From assembly GCA_023362775.1 (NCBI GenBank), contig JALMGJ010000014.1, forward strand, positions 496,001 through 560,000: a stretch of DNA of 64,000 nucleotides, in the 5' to 3' direction. The DNA comes from Charina bottae (taxonomy: Eukaryota > Chordata > Lepidosauria > Squamata > Charinaidae). Positions 24,308-34,618 of this stretch are shown here, piece by piece. Position 1 is the stretch's first letter; the number at the start of each line of letters is the position of its first letter. Under the pieces are notes generated by a model. It did no database searches. It was not told where the DNA came from and was given only the letters and a program-made list of their open reading frames with translations. Made by a program: the position numbers and the translations under genes.

Positions 24308-25153
24308 TTTGTTGTTTATTCGTTCAGTCGTTTCCGACTCTTCGTGACTTCATGGACCAGTCCACGCCAGAGCCCTCTGTCGGCCGTCACCATCCTCAGC
24401 TCCCCAATGGTTGAGTCCGTCACCTCCAGAATACCATCCATCCATCTTGCCCTTGGTCGGCCCCTCTTCCTTTTCCCTTCCACTTTTCCTAGCATCAGCT
24501 TCTTCTCCAGGGTATCCTGTCTTCTCATTATGTGGCCAAAGTACTTCAGTTTTGCTTTTAATATCATTCCCTCAAGTGAGCAGTCTGGCTTGATTTCCTG
24601 GAGTATGGACTGGTTTGATCTTCTTCCAGTCCAAGGCACTCTCAGAATTTTCCTCCAACACCACAGTTCAAAAGCATCTATCTTCCTTTGCTCAGCCTTC
24701 CTTATGGTCCAGCTCTCACAGCCATAGGTTACTACAGGGAATACCATTGCTTTAACTATGCGGACCTTTGTTGTCAGTGTGATGTCTCTGCTCTTAACTA
24801 TTTTATCAAGATTTGCCATTGCTCTCCTCCCAAGAAGTAGACGTCTTCTGATTTCCTGGCTGCAGTCAGCGTCTGCAGTAATCTTTGCGCCTAGAAATAC
24901 AAAGTCTGTCACTGCCTCCACTTTTTCTCCCTCTATTTGCCAGTCATCAATCAAGCTCGTTGCCATAATCTTGGTTTTTTTGAGGTTTAACTGCAACCCA
25001 GCTTTTGCACTTTCTTCTTTCACCTTCATCATAAGGCTCCTCAACTCCTCCTCGCTTTCAGCCATCAAAGTGGTATCATCTGCATATCTGAGATTGTTAA
25101 TGTTTCTTCCAGCGATTTTAACTCCAGCCTTGGATTCCTCAAGGAATTCACAA
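24308..25153 (-). mobile_element. BovB (RTE) LINE, 5'-truncated, with 10-bp target-site duplication
   Basis: An 846-bp minus-strand insertion lies between exact tattcacaat repeats (24298-24307 and 25154-25163). Its 3' terminus (ttcgttcagtcgtttccgac on the plus strand) differs from the copies at 6350, 29322 and 47952, so this is a second RTE/BovB subfamily. Confidence 0.9.
24316..25153 (-). pseudogene. BovB reverse transcriptase, C-terminal portion, frame intact
   Basis: About 280 codons run without a stop. NNLRYADDTTLMAES (the YADD catalytic box, near 25075-25086) is followed by EELRSLMMKVKEES, QLNLKKTKIM, FVFLGAKITADADCSQEIRRR, AMVFPVVTYGCESWTI, ELWCWRKILRVPWTGRRSNQ, LKYFGHIMRRQDTLEKKL and WRGLVHEVTKSRKRLNE before the stop at 24316. 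These are the RT thumb/connection and C-terminal segments of RTE-clade ORF2. The endonuclease and the first RT motifs are missing because of 5' truncation, so the element cannot work on its own. The frame runs on beyond the insertion into flanking DNA (to 25410), which is chance. The lack of stops in a non-functional fragment argues for a recent insertion. Confidence 0.9.
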
Positions 25154-25163
25154 TATTCACAAT

Positions 25164-27880
25164 AGGTTGAACTAATTGCCCATTTGACTTCAAATACATC
25201 TGGAGGGCCCCAAATTGTTGAAACCCTGGCCCACTGAACCAGAGAAGTTGCTTTATTCACCGTTTCACCTGGTTGACCTGTCAGAAAGTATGAGGGACTT
25301 CCAGATCTTGAAGAGCCAAGACTCTCCTTGGTAGATCTTAGAAGGCCCACCTCTCTCTCCTTTTCTCCCTCTGTGTACAAGCACGCACGCACGCACAAAC
25401 ACACACACAAATCCAGCTGACTCCATGCTTTTCAGTTACATCTCATTGCTGGGAAAGTTATACTCACAATAATCATCTTTGAAGAAATATTGCATCCCTT
25501 GTTTTAGGATTTGTTGCCTGAGGTATACATCCCATGAGCTGAGTCTGCACCTGACTTTAAATTTCTGCAGATAATATTTGTGGGACCTTACAGTGGCTTG
25601 AGATACGAGAGTTAATTTCCTCTCTCGCCCTTAATCACGATCTGAGGCTTACCTTTGAGTGTTAAGCTATGTTCTCTGTAATTTATCTATTAACTTTGAA
25701 ACTGGTACAGCAAATAAACTTAACTAGCACTTGTGAAACTGAAGTGAGTTTCTTTTCCCAGTTTTCCCTATAAATCACCTCAGATAGGTTAGTGCCCAAT
25801 CGATAGAAGGGGAAAAAATCTACCACAATATTAGATTTCACCACATACAACTCAAACTATTACTTCCTGTCATGTGGTCTAAAGAATCATGAAAATTAAT
25901 CACTTCCTGCTGCCCAAATGAAGTGTCTATGGGGCTGTATTATTGATACTGTATTATTTTTTTTGCTTGAAACCATCCATTAATTATGAAGGCTTTTTCA
26001 TTACTACTGGCCAATTGTTTTTATGAACAATGACTCAAATACGTTTACATTAGGCTGGGTCACCACCCATAATGTGCAGAGATGCCAAGTGAATTTGGGA
26101 CTATTGGCTCAAATGAACAAATGGATGTAATGTGTTTTGATGCAGAATTTGCATAGACTAATTTGCAGGTGCAAGACTTGTGCTTCACATTCCCTGCTTT
26201 GGTGGAAAATACATGCAAAGGTCATGTGCAGTTGGCATTTTGCAATGCACATAGCATTGGTTAGTATAGCCATTTCAACAGCATGCAGGTAGATGAAAGC
26301 AACTTCATAAAGACAGGACCAGGAATTATAAGCTGCCATGGGGCCCCTCTTCTGCGGTAGAAGTTGGCATCTTTCAGGCTGAACCCAGCTGGGAAGCTCT
26401 ATTTGCAGTAGTCGCTTGTAGCAACCAAAACATTAAAAGTTACTTTCCTCTTGGAAGAAATCTGCTGGCACCCTGTTGGGAGTCTACATTGATTTCACTG
26501 CAATGTAGTTGATCCACTTACACAGAACAAAGCAGAGGCCCTGTTAAAGTAGAGATGGGTGAAATTTCTTTTCTTTTTTCTTTTATTTCAAATCAAGTTT
26601 AATGGAGTTAGTTACATCTTCTGGGTTCCATGACCCAGAAAGATAGATCCTAAGGAGGAGAGATGAACACCAGAGTCTGGAAAAAACAAATGGGACATCC
26701 AGTAGATCCAGATGGGAGTCCTCAACGGTTTGTGGTTCCCCTCTTAAAGGCCAGAGAAACAGGTTGAGCTCAAAGGGCAAAGACTTCAAGGGCTAAAGTC
26801 ACTTGCAAACGAGGCCAAAACGTTGACTTTATTATGGTTCCAGTTCTGGACTTGGCTCACCTCCGTGGCCTCAGGGAATAACGCTCTCTGCAGATTCCTC
26901 TATTGGCCTCTGCAGTCCATGGCGTCCCTTAGTTCAAAAGTGGGAAAAATAACACATCCCAGTGACGGGTCTATTGGAACTTAGTGGCTTATGACAATTG
27001 TGTTGGAGGAACTCTCAAAGTTGCACATAAATCTCAAGTTATGATGGAACTCCGGGAAACTCTGTTGAGTCCTGTTCTATAATCCAATATCTCTATATAC
27101 AAGACGGAACACGATGGGTTTCAGGAGTACAAACAGGGAACAAATTTGTTAGGTTTACATTTTCAAATAATTTCACAATTCTTTCCATCTGTATTTCCTT
27201 AATGTGTACAAATTATGTAAGTAAGGGAATGTTTGCATATAAAATACATATCTCCCAAAAAGCGTGCACTTGGGTACAATTATATATAAAACGCATTAAA
27301 GGCATATTGCTTGCAAAAAATATACATTAGAGGAAGCGTATACAAAAGCAATGTCATGCAAAGAGCCATTTGTTTTCAGGAGCAATGGCATGTGAAGAGA
27401 AACATTTGTGAGGGCTTTCTAAAAATACTGTAAAACCAATAGAAAAATGCGATGAGAGAAAAGAGAAACTGGGCGACCGTTGAATTTCACAAAGTTATTC
27501 TTAAGAACTTCCGGATTTGCAAGTGGGGATTGTGCAGGGACCCCCTCCCTTCATTTGCTGAGTAAACTGGAGGGGGATGGTTGAGGGAGGCAGCTGAAAC
27601 TTGCAAGCACTCCTTGCCTATTTTTGCACACCAGATCAATGTGTAATTAATGGTTTGTAGTCTGAGAAAAATCAATGGTGAGGAATGCGACAAAATGGAA
27701 AGTACTAGAAGTCTGGAACCAGTTACCATTTTATGTCTTGTGAGCGTTACTCTACAGACTTCCAGATTCTTTGTCTCTAGCCAGAGAAGGCAGAATCCTG
27801 ACTTGTCATTTGGGTCCTAGGGACACAATACTTGCATTGCTATTAGGATCTGCTTGCACAAAGCTTTTTATGCAAAAGGA
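25164..27880. other. Unclassified non-coding sequence
   Basis: A short (GCAC)n/(CA)n stretch lies at 25381-25408. No gene or repeat family is recognised otherwise. Confidence 0.45.
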
Positions 27881-27885
27881 GAAAG

Positions 27886-28130
27886 ATTTGTTTGTTTGTT
27901 TGTTTGTTTGTTTGTTTGATTTATCACCACCCACTCCCCCAAGGGGGACTCTGGGTGGTTTACAATAAAATATGATTAGTTAAAATACAACTATAAATAG
28001 TTAAAATAACATTCAAATAAGACTTCTACATATAATAAATATGATAAAATCCAAGTGACAGAGTCTTCTTAGAACCCCTAAGGCGCTAGCCATCCCCAAG
28101 AATGCACACTCTTCTTCCCGCCCCAGGCAA
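27886..28130 (-). mobile_element. L2/CR1-like LINE 3' end with (TTTG)n tail
   Basis: A run of TTTG at 27886-27918 precedes atcaccacccactccc and gactctgggtggtttacaat, the shared LINE terminus read on the minus strand, followed by its A-rich 3' region. Confidence 0.65.
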
Positions 28131-28279
28131 ATTGACATAGAGTAAGTGAAGAAAATTCTTTTTAATGCCAAGTTCTTAGAATGTGTTAATGAATAACCAC
28201 ATAATTAATGAGCCGTATTTCGGTATATTCATGTCAGTTTATTATCACCAGCGTATAATGCCAATTGTTCTATTGTTTC

Positions 28280-28790
28280 ATGGCATAGTGATCAGGGCAG
28301 GCGGCTCAGGGGGATGGTGGGTTCAATGGTCAAGGTCAATCCCGCCTGCCAGCTCTCAGGGTTCATCCGTGATACTAGGTCACCAGACCCTCGGTGGCCC
28401 TGGTCTCCAACTGCTGCTATTAAATGAAGTTGGGCTCTAGGGAACAATTGAGTTTGTTGCTGCAACACCCCTGCTTGAGCTGTTTGATTCCATCACTGGG
28501 CTGGCAGTGGAATCCCAGAGATTTGAACCTGACCCAAAATAGCTTGAGTCAGGGGCACCACAGCAGTTCATGGCCACCAGGGCAACCATGGACCTGATTG
28601 AAATCATCAGGGGCCTGATGCAAGCCAAACGTCGCATGCTAGATCTGCTTTTAGCCTTGGGACAGTCCTCTCTGAAGGTGGAGGACATTTCCATCAGTGC
28701 TTTGTCATGGTCAGATCACTCTGTGATTGCTTTTTGTCTTGCTGGTGCTGCCCCTTTCTGGAAGAGGTAGGAACTATTAGATCAATCTGC
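28280..28790 (+). mobile_element. LINE ORF2 endonuclease-region remnant (L2/CR1 type)
   Basis: Broken frames read TMDLIEIIRGLMQAKRRMLD and EDISISALSWSDHSVIAF. The TMDLI and WSDHSVIAF pattern is like the C-terminal end of an AP-endonuclease domain (the conserved S-D-H box) in L2/CR1 LINEs. Stops interrupt it near 28440 and 28545, so it is dead. The assignment rests on the SDH motif and the spacing. Confidence 0.5.
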
Positions 28791-29052
28791 CCCAAGCACC
28801 TGATGAAGGAGGAGCTTGGGGTTTTTCCTGAGGACATGGTAGGCTATTTGCAGAAGTGTTGTGTGATGCAATAGTCCTGCTAGGTTTGCTTGGTCCACCA
28901 TGGTCAATAGTGGGAGAGGCTGCTGCCAGTGTGACAAACATCCATGGATATGTCACACCTCCTTATCTCTTCAGTAAGGGCTAAAAACAGCACACATTGG
29001 GAAATGTTGGTGTATTATTCTTTTGAGGAGTAAGTCTCAGCAATAAAGCCTT

Positions 29053-29150
29053 ATTATTTAATTAATTAATTAATTAATTAATTAATTAAATTTATATAAC
29101 CGCCCATCTCCCCCAATGGGGAACTCTGGGCGGTTTACAATAAAATTATT
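29053..29150 (-). mobile_element. L2/CR1-like LINE 3' terminus with (ATTA)n tail
   Basis: An ATTA run precedes tatataaccgcccatctccc and ctctgggcggtttacaataa, identical in layout to the copy at 3600. Confidence 0.65.
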
Positions 29151-29321
29151 AGGCAAAATGATCCAGGCTGAAGAGTATAAAAGAACCTGCCTGCCTGCTT
29201 CCTGCTGTTTGCTTGTTACTACTATCTGGTATGTGGAATTGTAATACTTCCAGGGATCTGGAAGATGACTAAATAGTATCTGTTTTGTATGAGTAACAGA
29301 TATAACTGCAACTAAGTTACT

Positions 29322-29491
29322 GAAGGCAAAAGGAGAAGGGGATGGCAGAAGATGAGATGGTTAGATAGCATCACCAATACAATGAACATGAACTTGAGCA
29401 AACTCCGGGAGACAGTGGAGGACAGGAAGGCCTGGTGTGCTATGGTCCATGGGGTCACGAAGAGTTGGACACGACTTAACGACTGAACAAC
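29322..29491 (+). mobile_element. BovB LINE 3' end, 170 bp, with 8-bp target-site duplication
   Basis: gaaggcaaaaggagaagggg through agttggacacgacttaac and a gaacaaca tail. Repeats of aagttact flank it at 29314-29321 and 29492-29499. Confidence 0.85.
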
Positions 29492-30348
29492 AAGTTACTA
29501 CAATGACTGGCGTCATTTTATTGGTCTCTGAATGCTAATCACTTTCTGATACTCTGCGTGTGCAAGAAAACACACACTCTAGGAAAGTCCTAGATTTGGG
29601 CTTCCAAAAGGACCTTCAGCCTGACTGCCATGGTGGGAGAACCTTAGGAAAATGAGTGCCAATAAATAAGTTCAGTGTTCATCTAGGAAATAATATTCCA
29701 CTTTCTCTGCTTTTTAGCTGGCCCAAGCCTGGAGTTCACATCTTGCTGCACATCCGTTTTTGCTGCTGTCCTCCCTTGACAATAACAAGGCAGATGTTGA
29801 CAGGCAGTTGCAAAGGGAAATGCTTTAAGCTGTCAGCTGACAAGACTCAAAATTAATTTGGTTGCGCAGGATGGAAATGGAAAAACTTGGTTCTGTCAGC
29901 TACAGCCAAGGAGGGAAATGTGGAGGTGATTCCCATTTCACTCTGGAGGAGTGAAGAGAGAGAAAGGTAAAGTCAAATGAACAAAGGGAAGGGCCTTTGG
30001 GGCAGAGCAGACATTTCACATAGGGGCATCCAAAGTGGGGCTCAGTATTTGAAACGATTGGATGGATTATCATCATTCAGTGCAGTTAAACAGATCACTT
30101 ACAATACAGTCTCAACACTGAATTCCGTCTTTTGGGCTTACCATCTTCAAAGCGTTAACTTGGACTTCAGATGGAAGGGACTTGTGTAAAGCCACACCTA
30201 GAGGGGGTTGGCACTCATCCAGAGGATCTGAAGGAATAGCCAGTGTGAACTGAGCCCTGCCTGGGATATCTTGTCCAATAAGGAGGTTTGCAACTCACAG
30301 GAAGCCCCGTCAAACCTGATGAATGGTCAAGCACCCAACTCTCTAGAG

Positions 30349-30483
30349 CAGTGTTTCTCAACCTCAGCAGCTTTGAGATGTATGGACTTCAACTCCCAGA
30401 ATTCCCCAGCCAGCATGCCTGGCTGGGGAATTCTGGGAGTTGAAGTCCATACATCTCAAAGCTGCTGAGGTTGAGAAACACTG
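30349..30483. mobile_element. hAT-type MITE, perfect 65-bp-arm hairpin
   Basis: The termini CAGTGTTTCTCAACC/GGTTGAGAAACACTG are of hAT type. The arms (30349-30413 and 30419-30483) are exact reverse complements around a 5-nt loop (catgc). Flanks ctctagag and ctctagat (7 of 8 identical) fit the 8-bp TSD of hAT elements. No coding capacity. Confidence 0.85.
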
Positions 30484-30920
30484 CTCTAGATAATGCTGGC
30501 ACCTTGCCTGGAGCCACACACCAACCCTTCGACCCCATCAGATCCAGTTTCTCAGAAGGTCAAACCTTGCTCCACACTAGCTCTAAAGGAAGTCCTTGGT
30601 TTGGAAGCCCTTGGGCTAAACAATTTTTTTCTTTTTTTCTGCAGATTTCTCTTTTCATTTCACTGCTGTTGGTGCTTTCTTATTTTGTCCTTCTAGCAGC
30701 AGGAGAAAATCACCATGGGTGGGACCATGTGGGATTATGCAGCCCTTCCATGGATCTAGCAGGTTGTGGCTGTGAGTGAGATTTCTTGTTTCTCCTTGTT
30801 GTGAAAGGAGGCCCTTCTGCCATATTACATCACTCAGAGGCATGTGTGTGAGTCTGTGTGCATGCACACGTGCCCTTGGTACAGTCAGATGTAGCCGTGA
30901 AGTGGTTCTCTGGGAAACAA

Positions 30921-31249
30921 GCCAGTTTGGTCTAGTGGTGAAGGCACCGGGCTAGAGACCAGGAGACTGAGAGTTCTAGTCCCGCCTTAGGCACGCAAGC
31001 CAGCTGGATGACCTTGGGCCAGTCACTCTCTCTAAGCCCTAGGAAGGAGCCAATGGGAAACCAGGAGACTGAGAGTTCTAGTCCCGCCTTAGGCACGAAA
31101 GCCGGCTGGGTGACCTTGGGCCAGTCCCTGTCTCTCAGCCCAACTCACCTCGCAGGGTTGCTGTTGTGGGGCAAATAGGAGGAGGAAGGAATACTAGGTA
31201 TGTTCACCACCTGGAGTTATTTATAAAAATAATAAAGGCGGGATAAAAA

Positions 31250-31285
<36 letters not shown>

Positions 31286-31286
31286 A
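30921..31286 (+). mobile_element. MIR-like CORE-SINE with two tandem 102-bp core units
   Basis: The tRNA-like head gccagtttggtctagtgg is followed by two core units (aggagactgagagttctag at 30961 and 31063). It ends in ttataaaaataataaaggcg and an (AAAT)n tail to 31286. The unit junction (ctaggaaggagccaatgg) is identical to that in the five-unit copy at 9106-9764. Confidence 0.85.
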
Positions 31287-31443
31287 ATGGATGCCTGGTT
31301 TTTGGATATGGTATCATCCTCTCCCTCCACATCAGATAGCTGTGAATGGGCTACGGTTGAAATTTGAGTGACATTTCATTGGGGAAGGGTACATTCTTAC
31401 AGGGGTTCAACATGTGAAATGCATGTACTTCCAATGTTTACTC

Positions 31444-31452
31444 ACTGAAAGC

Positions 31453-31509
<57 letters not shown>

Positions 31510-31640
31510 AACATTGACATAGCTGCCCATCTTGCACCAAACTCTGGGCGGCTCATAACCAAGGGATAAAACCATATCTATGTACAATAAAAATATTAAA
31601 ACCAAAGATATTAAAACCAAAGATATTATAACCCAAAAAA
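31444..31640 (-). mobile_element. L2/CR1-like LINE 3' end with (TTTA)n tail
   Basis: A TTTA run of about 55 bp is followed by cattgacatagctgcccatc and aactctgggcggctcataac, a divergent version of the shared terminus. Confidence 0.55.
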
Positions 31641-33789
31641 TCTGGCACCATAATTTGCTAATTTGCTATTAGAGATGCTGATGGCTGTACTGGTGGTACC
31701 TAAGACAGTGCACAACGATGTAATTACTTCTAAGAATCTAAGAATTAAAGATGGAAAGAATCTTTAATACCTCCCCAGGACGATAAGAAGCAGGCTATAA
31801 TCTTGTCAATTAGAGGTTTTATGGAAAAGAACTATAAACATTATTATTGTTTTGACAGCAATCAATCCCCTTCCTGTGCCTCTTTAACCAGCTCCATTCA
31901 CCCAAGAGCCATATAGTTAATGCTGGGAAGCATTTATAAATCATCCACTTCATTCTGACATGGAAAAGTCTTAGTCCCAGTTATAGAACACTGCGATGTA
32001 TATGGCTCTTTGAAGGAACATATCTCAAACAACAGAATTCTTCAACAGTAAATTCTAGTTTTTAAAACCAAATTAAGGAAGGGAAAGAGGGAGAAGAGAG
32101 AGGAGGAGGGGAAAGGATTGGATCTGGTGGTCTACATGGCCCCTTCCAATTCTGTGATGCTAAGTAGGAGGAAAGATTTTGAAGGTCACTAGAAAATAGC
32201 CTCCATGCTCATTTGTGTGTCCATCTGGCAGGTGAAAAATGTTGGGATGGCCCCCCACTAATGAAGCATGAAAAGAGTAGCATAATCCCAAAATACATTT
32301 AGGATAAAGGATAAGTGAAAGTGTCCAAAATATATATTTTAAACAATATTCTTGGCCATACCCATCAGCGCAATGTTGCTAACCCCTGCTTTAAAAATTT
32401 GTCCTAGCCATTACAATTTTATATCTTTCTTTTTAAATGAACTGATCATCTGATTATAATTCATCTTCAATTGGATTACAGAGAAGCAGTCCTTCAGAAG
32501 AGTTAAATCAGCTGTGGGCAACCTTGCAGAGTGTATTCATTTCTCCAACACCCCATTGGGACCCCCTCCCAACAACCTGAGATTGCACTTCCAAAATTTA
32601 GCAGCCAAAGTTTGGGACATTTTCCAGGGACTTCAGGGCAGATTAAAGATTGGGAATGATAGATATTTCATCCCAGAGGTTTTTCATTCTCCTTCTCACT
32701 TAAGTACCCCCCAAAACAGCCCCCCCCCAAAAGCCTACAGCCCTTCTGGTGATACCACTTGGGTCACCACTGTAGACCTCTAGAAGATTGGAAGGCTGCT
32801 GATGACTCTCAATTGCCAGCAATTGTCTACCTCACATCACATGGTCCGCATGCAGAAGCAACCTCATACACCAATCTTGGAGGCCCCACTATTATTTTTG
32901 GTTAAACACTTCTTAGCATGGAATTCCTCTCTTAGCTTCATAGCTTTATTTCCTATCATGCATGGAGACATTTGAGTCTTTTCAACACTGCCCTCAAAAA
33001 AAGAAGTTTCTTTCTTTTTAACCGGCCAAAAATGATACAGCGTCTGCCTTATATTAAGGTGAAATACAGCATCAGCAATATTGGGTCAATCTCTGACTGA
33101 ACAAGGGCAAAAAAATGGGGGAGACCCCCCAAAACATTTACTTCATTGCATCTTTAAATCTAGTAAGTGTGTGATTTTGGGGGGAGTGAATTGTTTCCTT
33201 TAATGAATTGTTTCCTTTAATGGTGTTTCTTGTTCAGCTAAAAGCTATGTTTTAAGGTAATTTTTTTCATTAATGGGGAAAATGCTTCTTTTCTCTTTGC
33301 TTTGTCTTTGGGCTCCATACTTTTCTGCATTTAAAGGAATTGCTGTCAGTTTTTCTATTTCAAGGCATGTCACCAACAATTTTGGGGCTGACATGCCCAT
33401 TTGAAATGTTGACAGCATGCTATGGGCACATTTCCAAAATGGCTGCCAGCCCATTCCCAAGTCCTGGCCTGCAACATCCACATGTTTATTTTCTGAGAAC
33501 ATAGTTCCACCTGAGGCCGAGAGACATTCTGAGATATAAAGACAGTACTAGAGGCCGAATCTTTTGCAACAGGAAAGTTGCCCATTTCAGGGGGTTTGGA
33601 ATGAAACCATTTTTTTTAAATGGTGAACCATTAGTCAGTGCTAATGAAGATGTCCACAGAGCTATGCTGAGTACCCCAGGCTCATGAAATAAACACTATT
33701 CATGCAACACACCTGATGATTTAATCAGAAGTTGCCATGGTTATTCATTCCTCTTCTTCCTCCAGATTAGATTGCAATTAATTTCAGGA
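31641..33789. other. Unclassified non-coding sequence
   Basis: No gene is recognised. A 17-bp unit (aattgtttcctttaatg) is tandemly duplicated near 33188-33222. Confidence 0.45.
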
Positions 33790-33893
33790 AGGGGGTCCAA
33801 AAAAGTCAAGAGGCATGTTTAAAAAGAAGTAGGGCATCAATCACCTGGTTGTGGCCACCATCTTGACTTCTTTTTCCACCCCTGAAGACGCCC
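33790..33893 (+). mobile_element. CAAGATGG-type MITE
   Basis: gggggtccaaaaaagtcaag on the left and, in reverse complement, gggcgtcttcagggg then aagtcaagatgg on the right. About 104 bp, non-coding. Confidence 0.5.
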
Positions 33894-34202
33894 AGATGTG
33901 GACTTTCCTTGGAAAGATTCTGTCCTTGCAAATGGAACAAAATGCTGATACCCATGGCAGGTTGATAATGATAACAACAACAGTGTCAGTAATAATTCTA
34001 TAGTTGTAGGCATTCATCAAGGCTCAGTTGAGAACAGGCCGGCAGAGAACGGTCTGGTCAAAAGGGGGTTAACAAATTCCTTGTATCAGTTAGTTAAGAT
34101 TTGCACCCACTAAAGTCTGTTCTTTCATGTGTCTATGAAGGTTTTCAGTCATCCAGGTGGAATTGTCTGTAGCTTGAATCATGTCAACTGGATTTCTATT
34201 TT

Positions 34203-34251
34203 CTTAGTGGAAACGTTTCGCTCCTTATCCAAGGAGCTTCTTCAGTCTGAG
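34203..34251 (-). ncRNA. Hammerhead-like motif, left inverted arm (PLE-A)
   Basis: The reverse complement gives CTCAG, CTGAAGA, the 7-bp stem II and GAAACGTTTC. The stem I partner reads CTAAG instead of CTGAG, so one pair is lost. The same change is present in the right arm. Confidence 0.45.
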
Positions 34252-34267
34252 CAAAGTTCAGAAAGTT

Positions 34268-34428
34268 CAAAGGATTCTTGAATAGAGGTGGGGGCCTCAG
34301 GCACAATCTTTTCCCCATTTTCCTCCCTGCTTTGTCTTCTGTGCCTAGGAAGATTAAGACCATTTCGCAAGCTCAACAGCAGCAGGGTAATCTTAACGAT
34401 CCTCCTTTAGATGATAATGGGACTTAGA
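34268..34428 (+). pseudogene. PLE-A ORF, last about 50 codons
   Basis: The text aggattcttgaatagaggtg onward matches the end of the frame at 880-1044 (SLNRGRGLRHNLSPIF and the following residues) and reaches a stop at the equivalent position. It is a truncated remnant inside the inverted element. Confidence 0.8.
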
Positions 34429-34519
34429 AATAAACATCTCAAAATAACCATGACCTAGCCCCAGGTGTAAGGTCACACAGCCACCTAGAAACATATTTAG
34501 GATTCCCTTACCAACTTTG

Positions 34520-34568
34520 CTCAGACTGAAGAAGCTCCTTGGATAAGGAGCGAAACGTTTCCACTAAG
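34520..34568 (+). ncRNA. Hammerhead-like motif, right arm (PLE-A)
   Basis: The layout and the CTAAG variant are the same as in the left arm, so the two arms came from one template. Confidence 0.45.
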
Positions 34569-34618
34569 AAAATAGAAATCCAGTTGACATGATTCAAGCT
34601 ACAGTCTGTTCTTTCATG

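Larger units (their letters stand above)
34130..34602 (+). mobile_element. PLE-A element with inverted terminal repeats and 16-bp target-site duplication
   Basis: A minus-strand terminal repeat (34130-34258) is followed by the last part of the PLE-A ORF and its 3' region on the plus strand and by a forward terminal repeat ending at 34602. Exact agtctgttctttcatg repeats at 34114-34129 and 34603-34618 flank it. The left arm carries an extra 37 nt (34130-34166) that the right arm lacks. Each arm holds a hammerhead-like motif. Confidence 0.9.

Noticed and set aside
25164..25410. N-terminal extension of the BovB open frame
   Set aside because: It lies beyond the target-site duplication, in flanking DNA with a GCAC/CA-rich stretch; it is open by chance.
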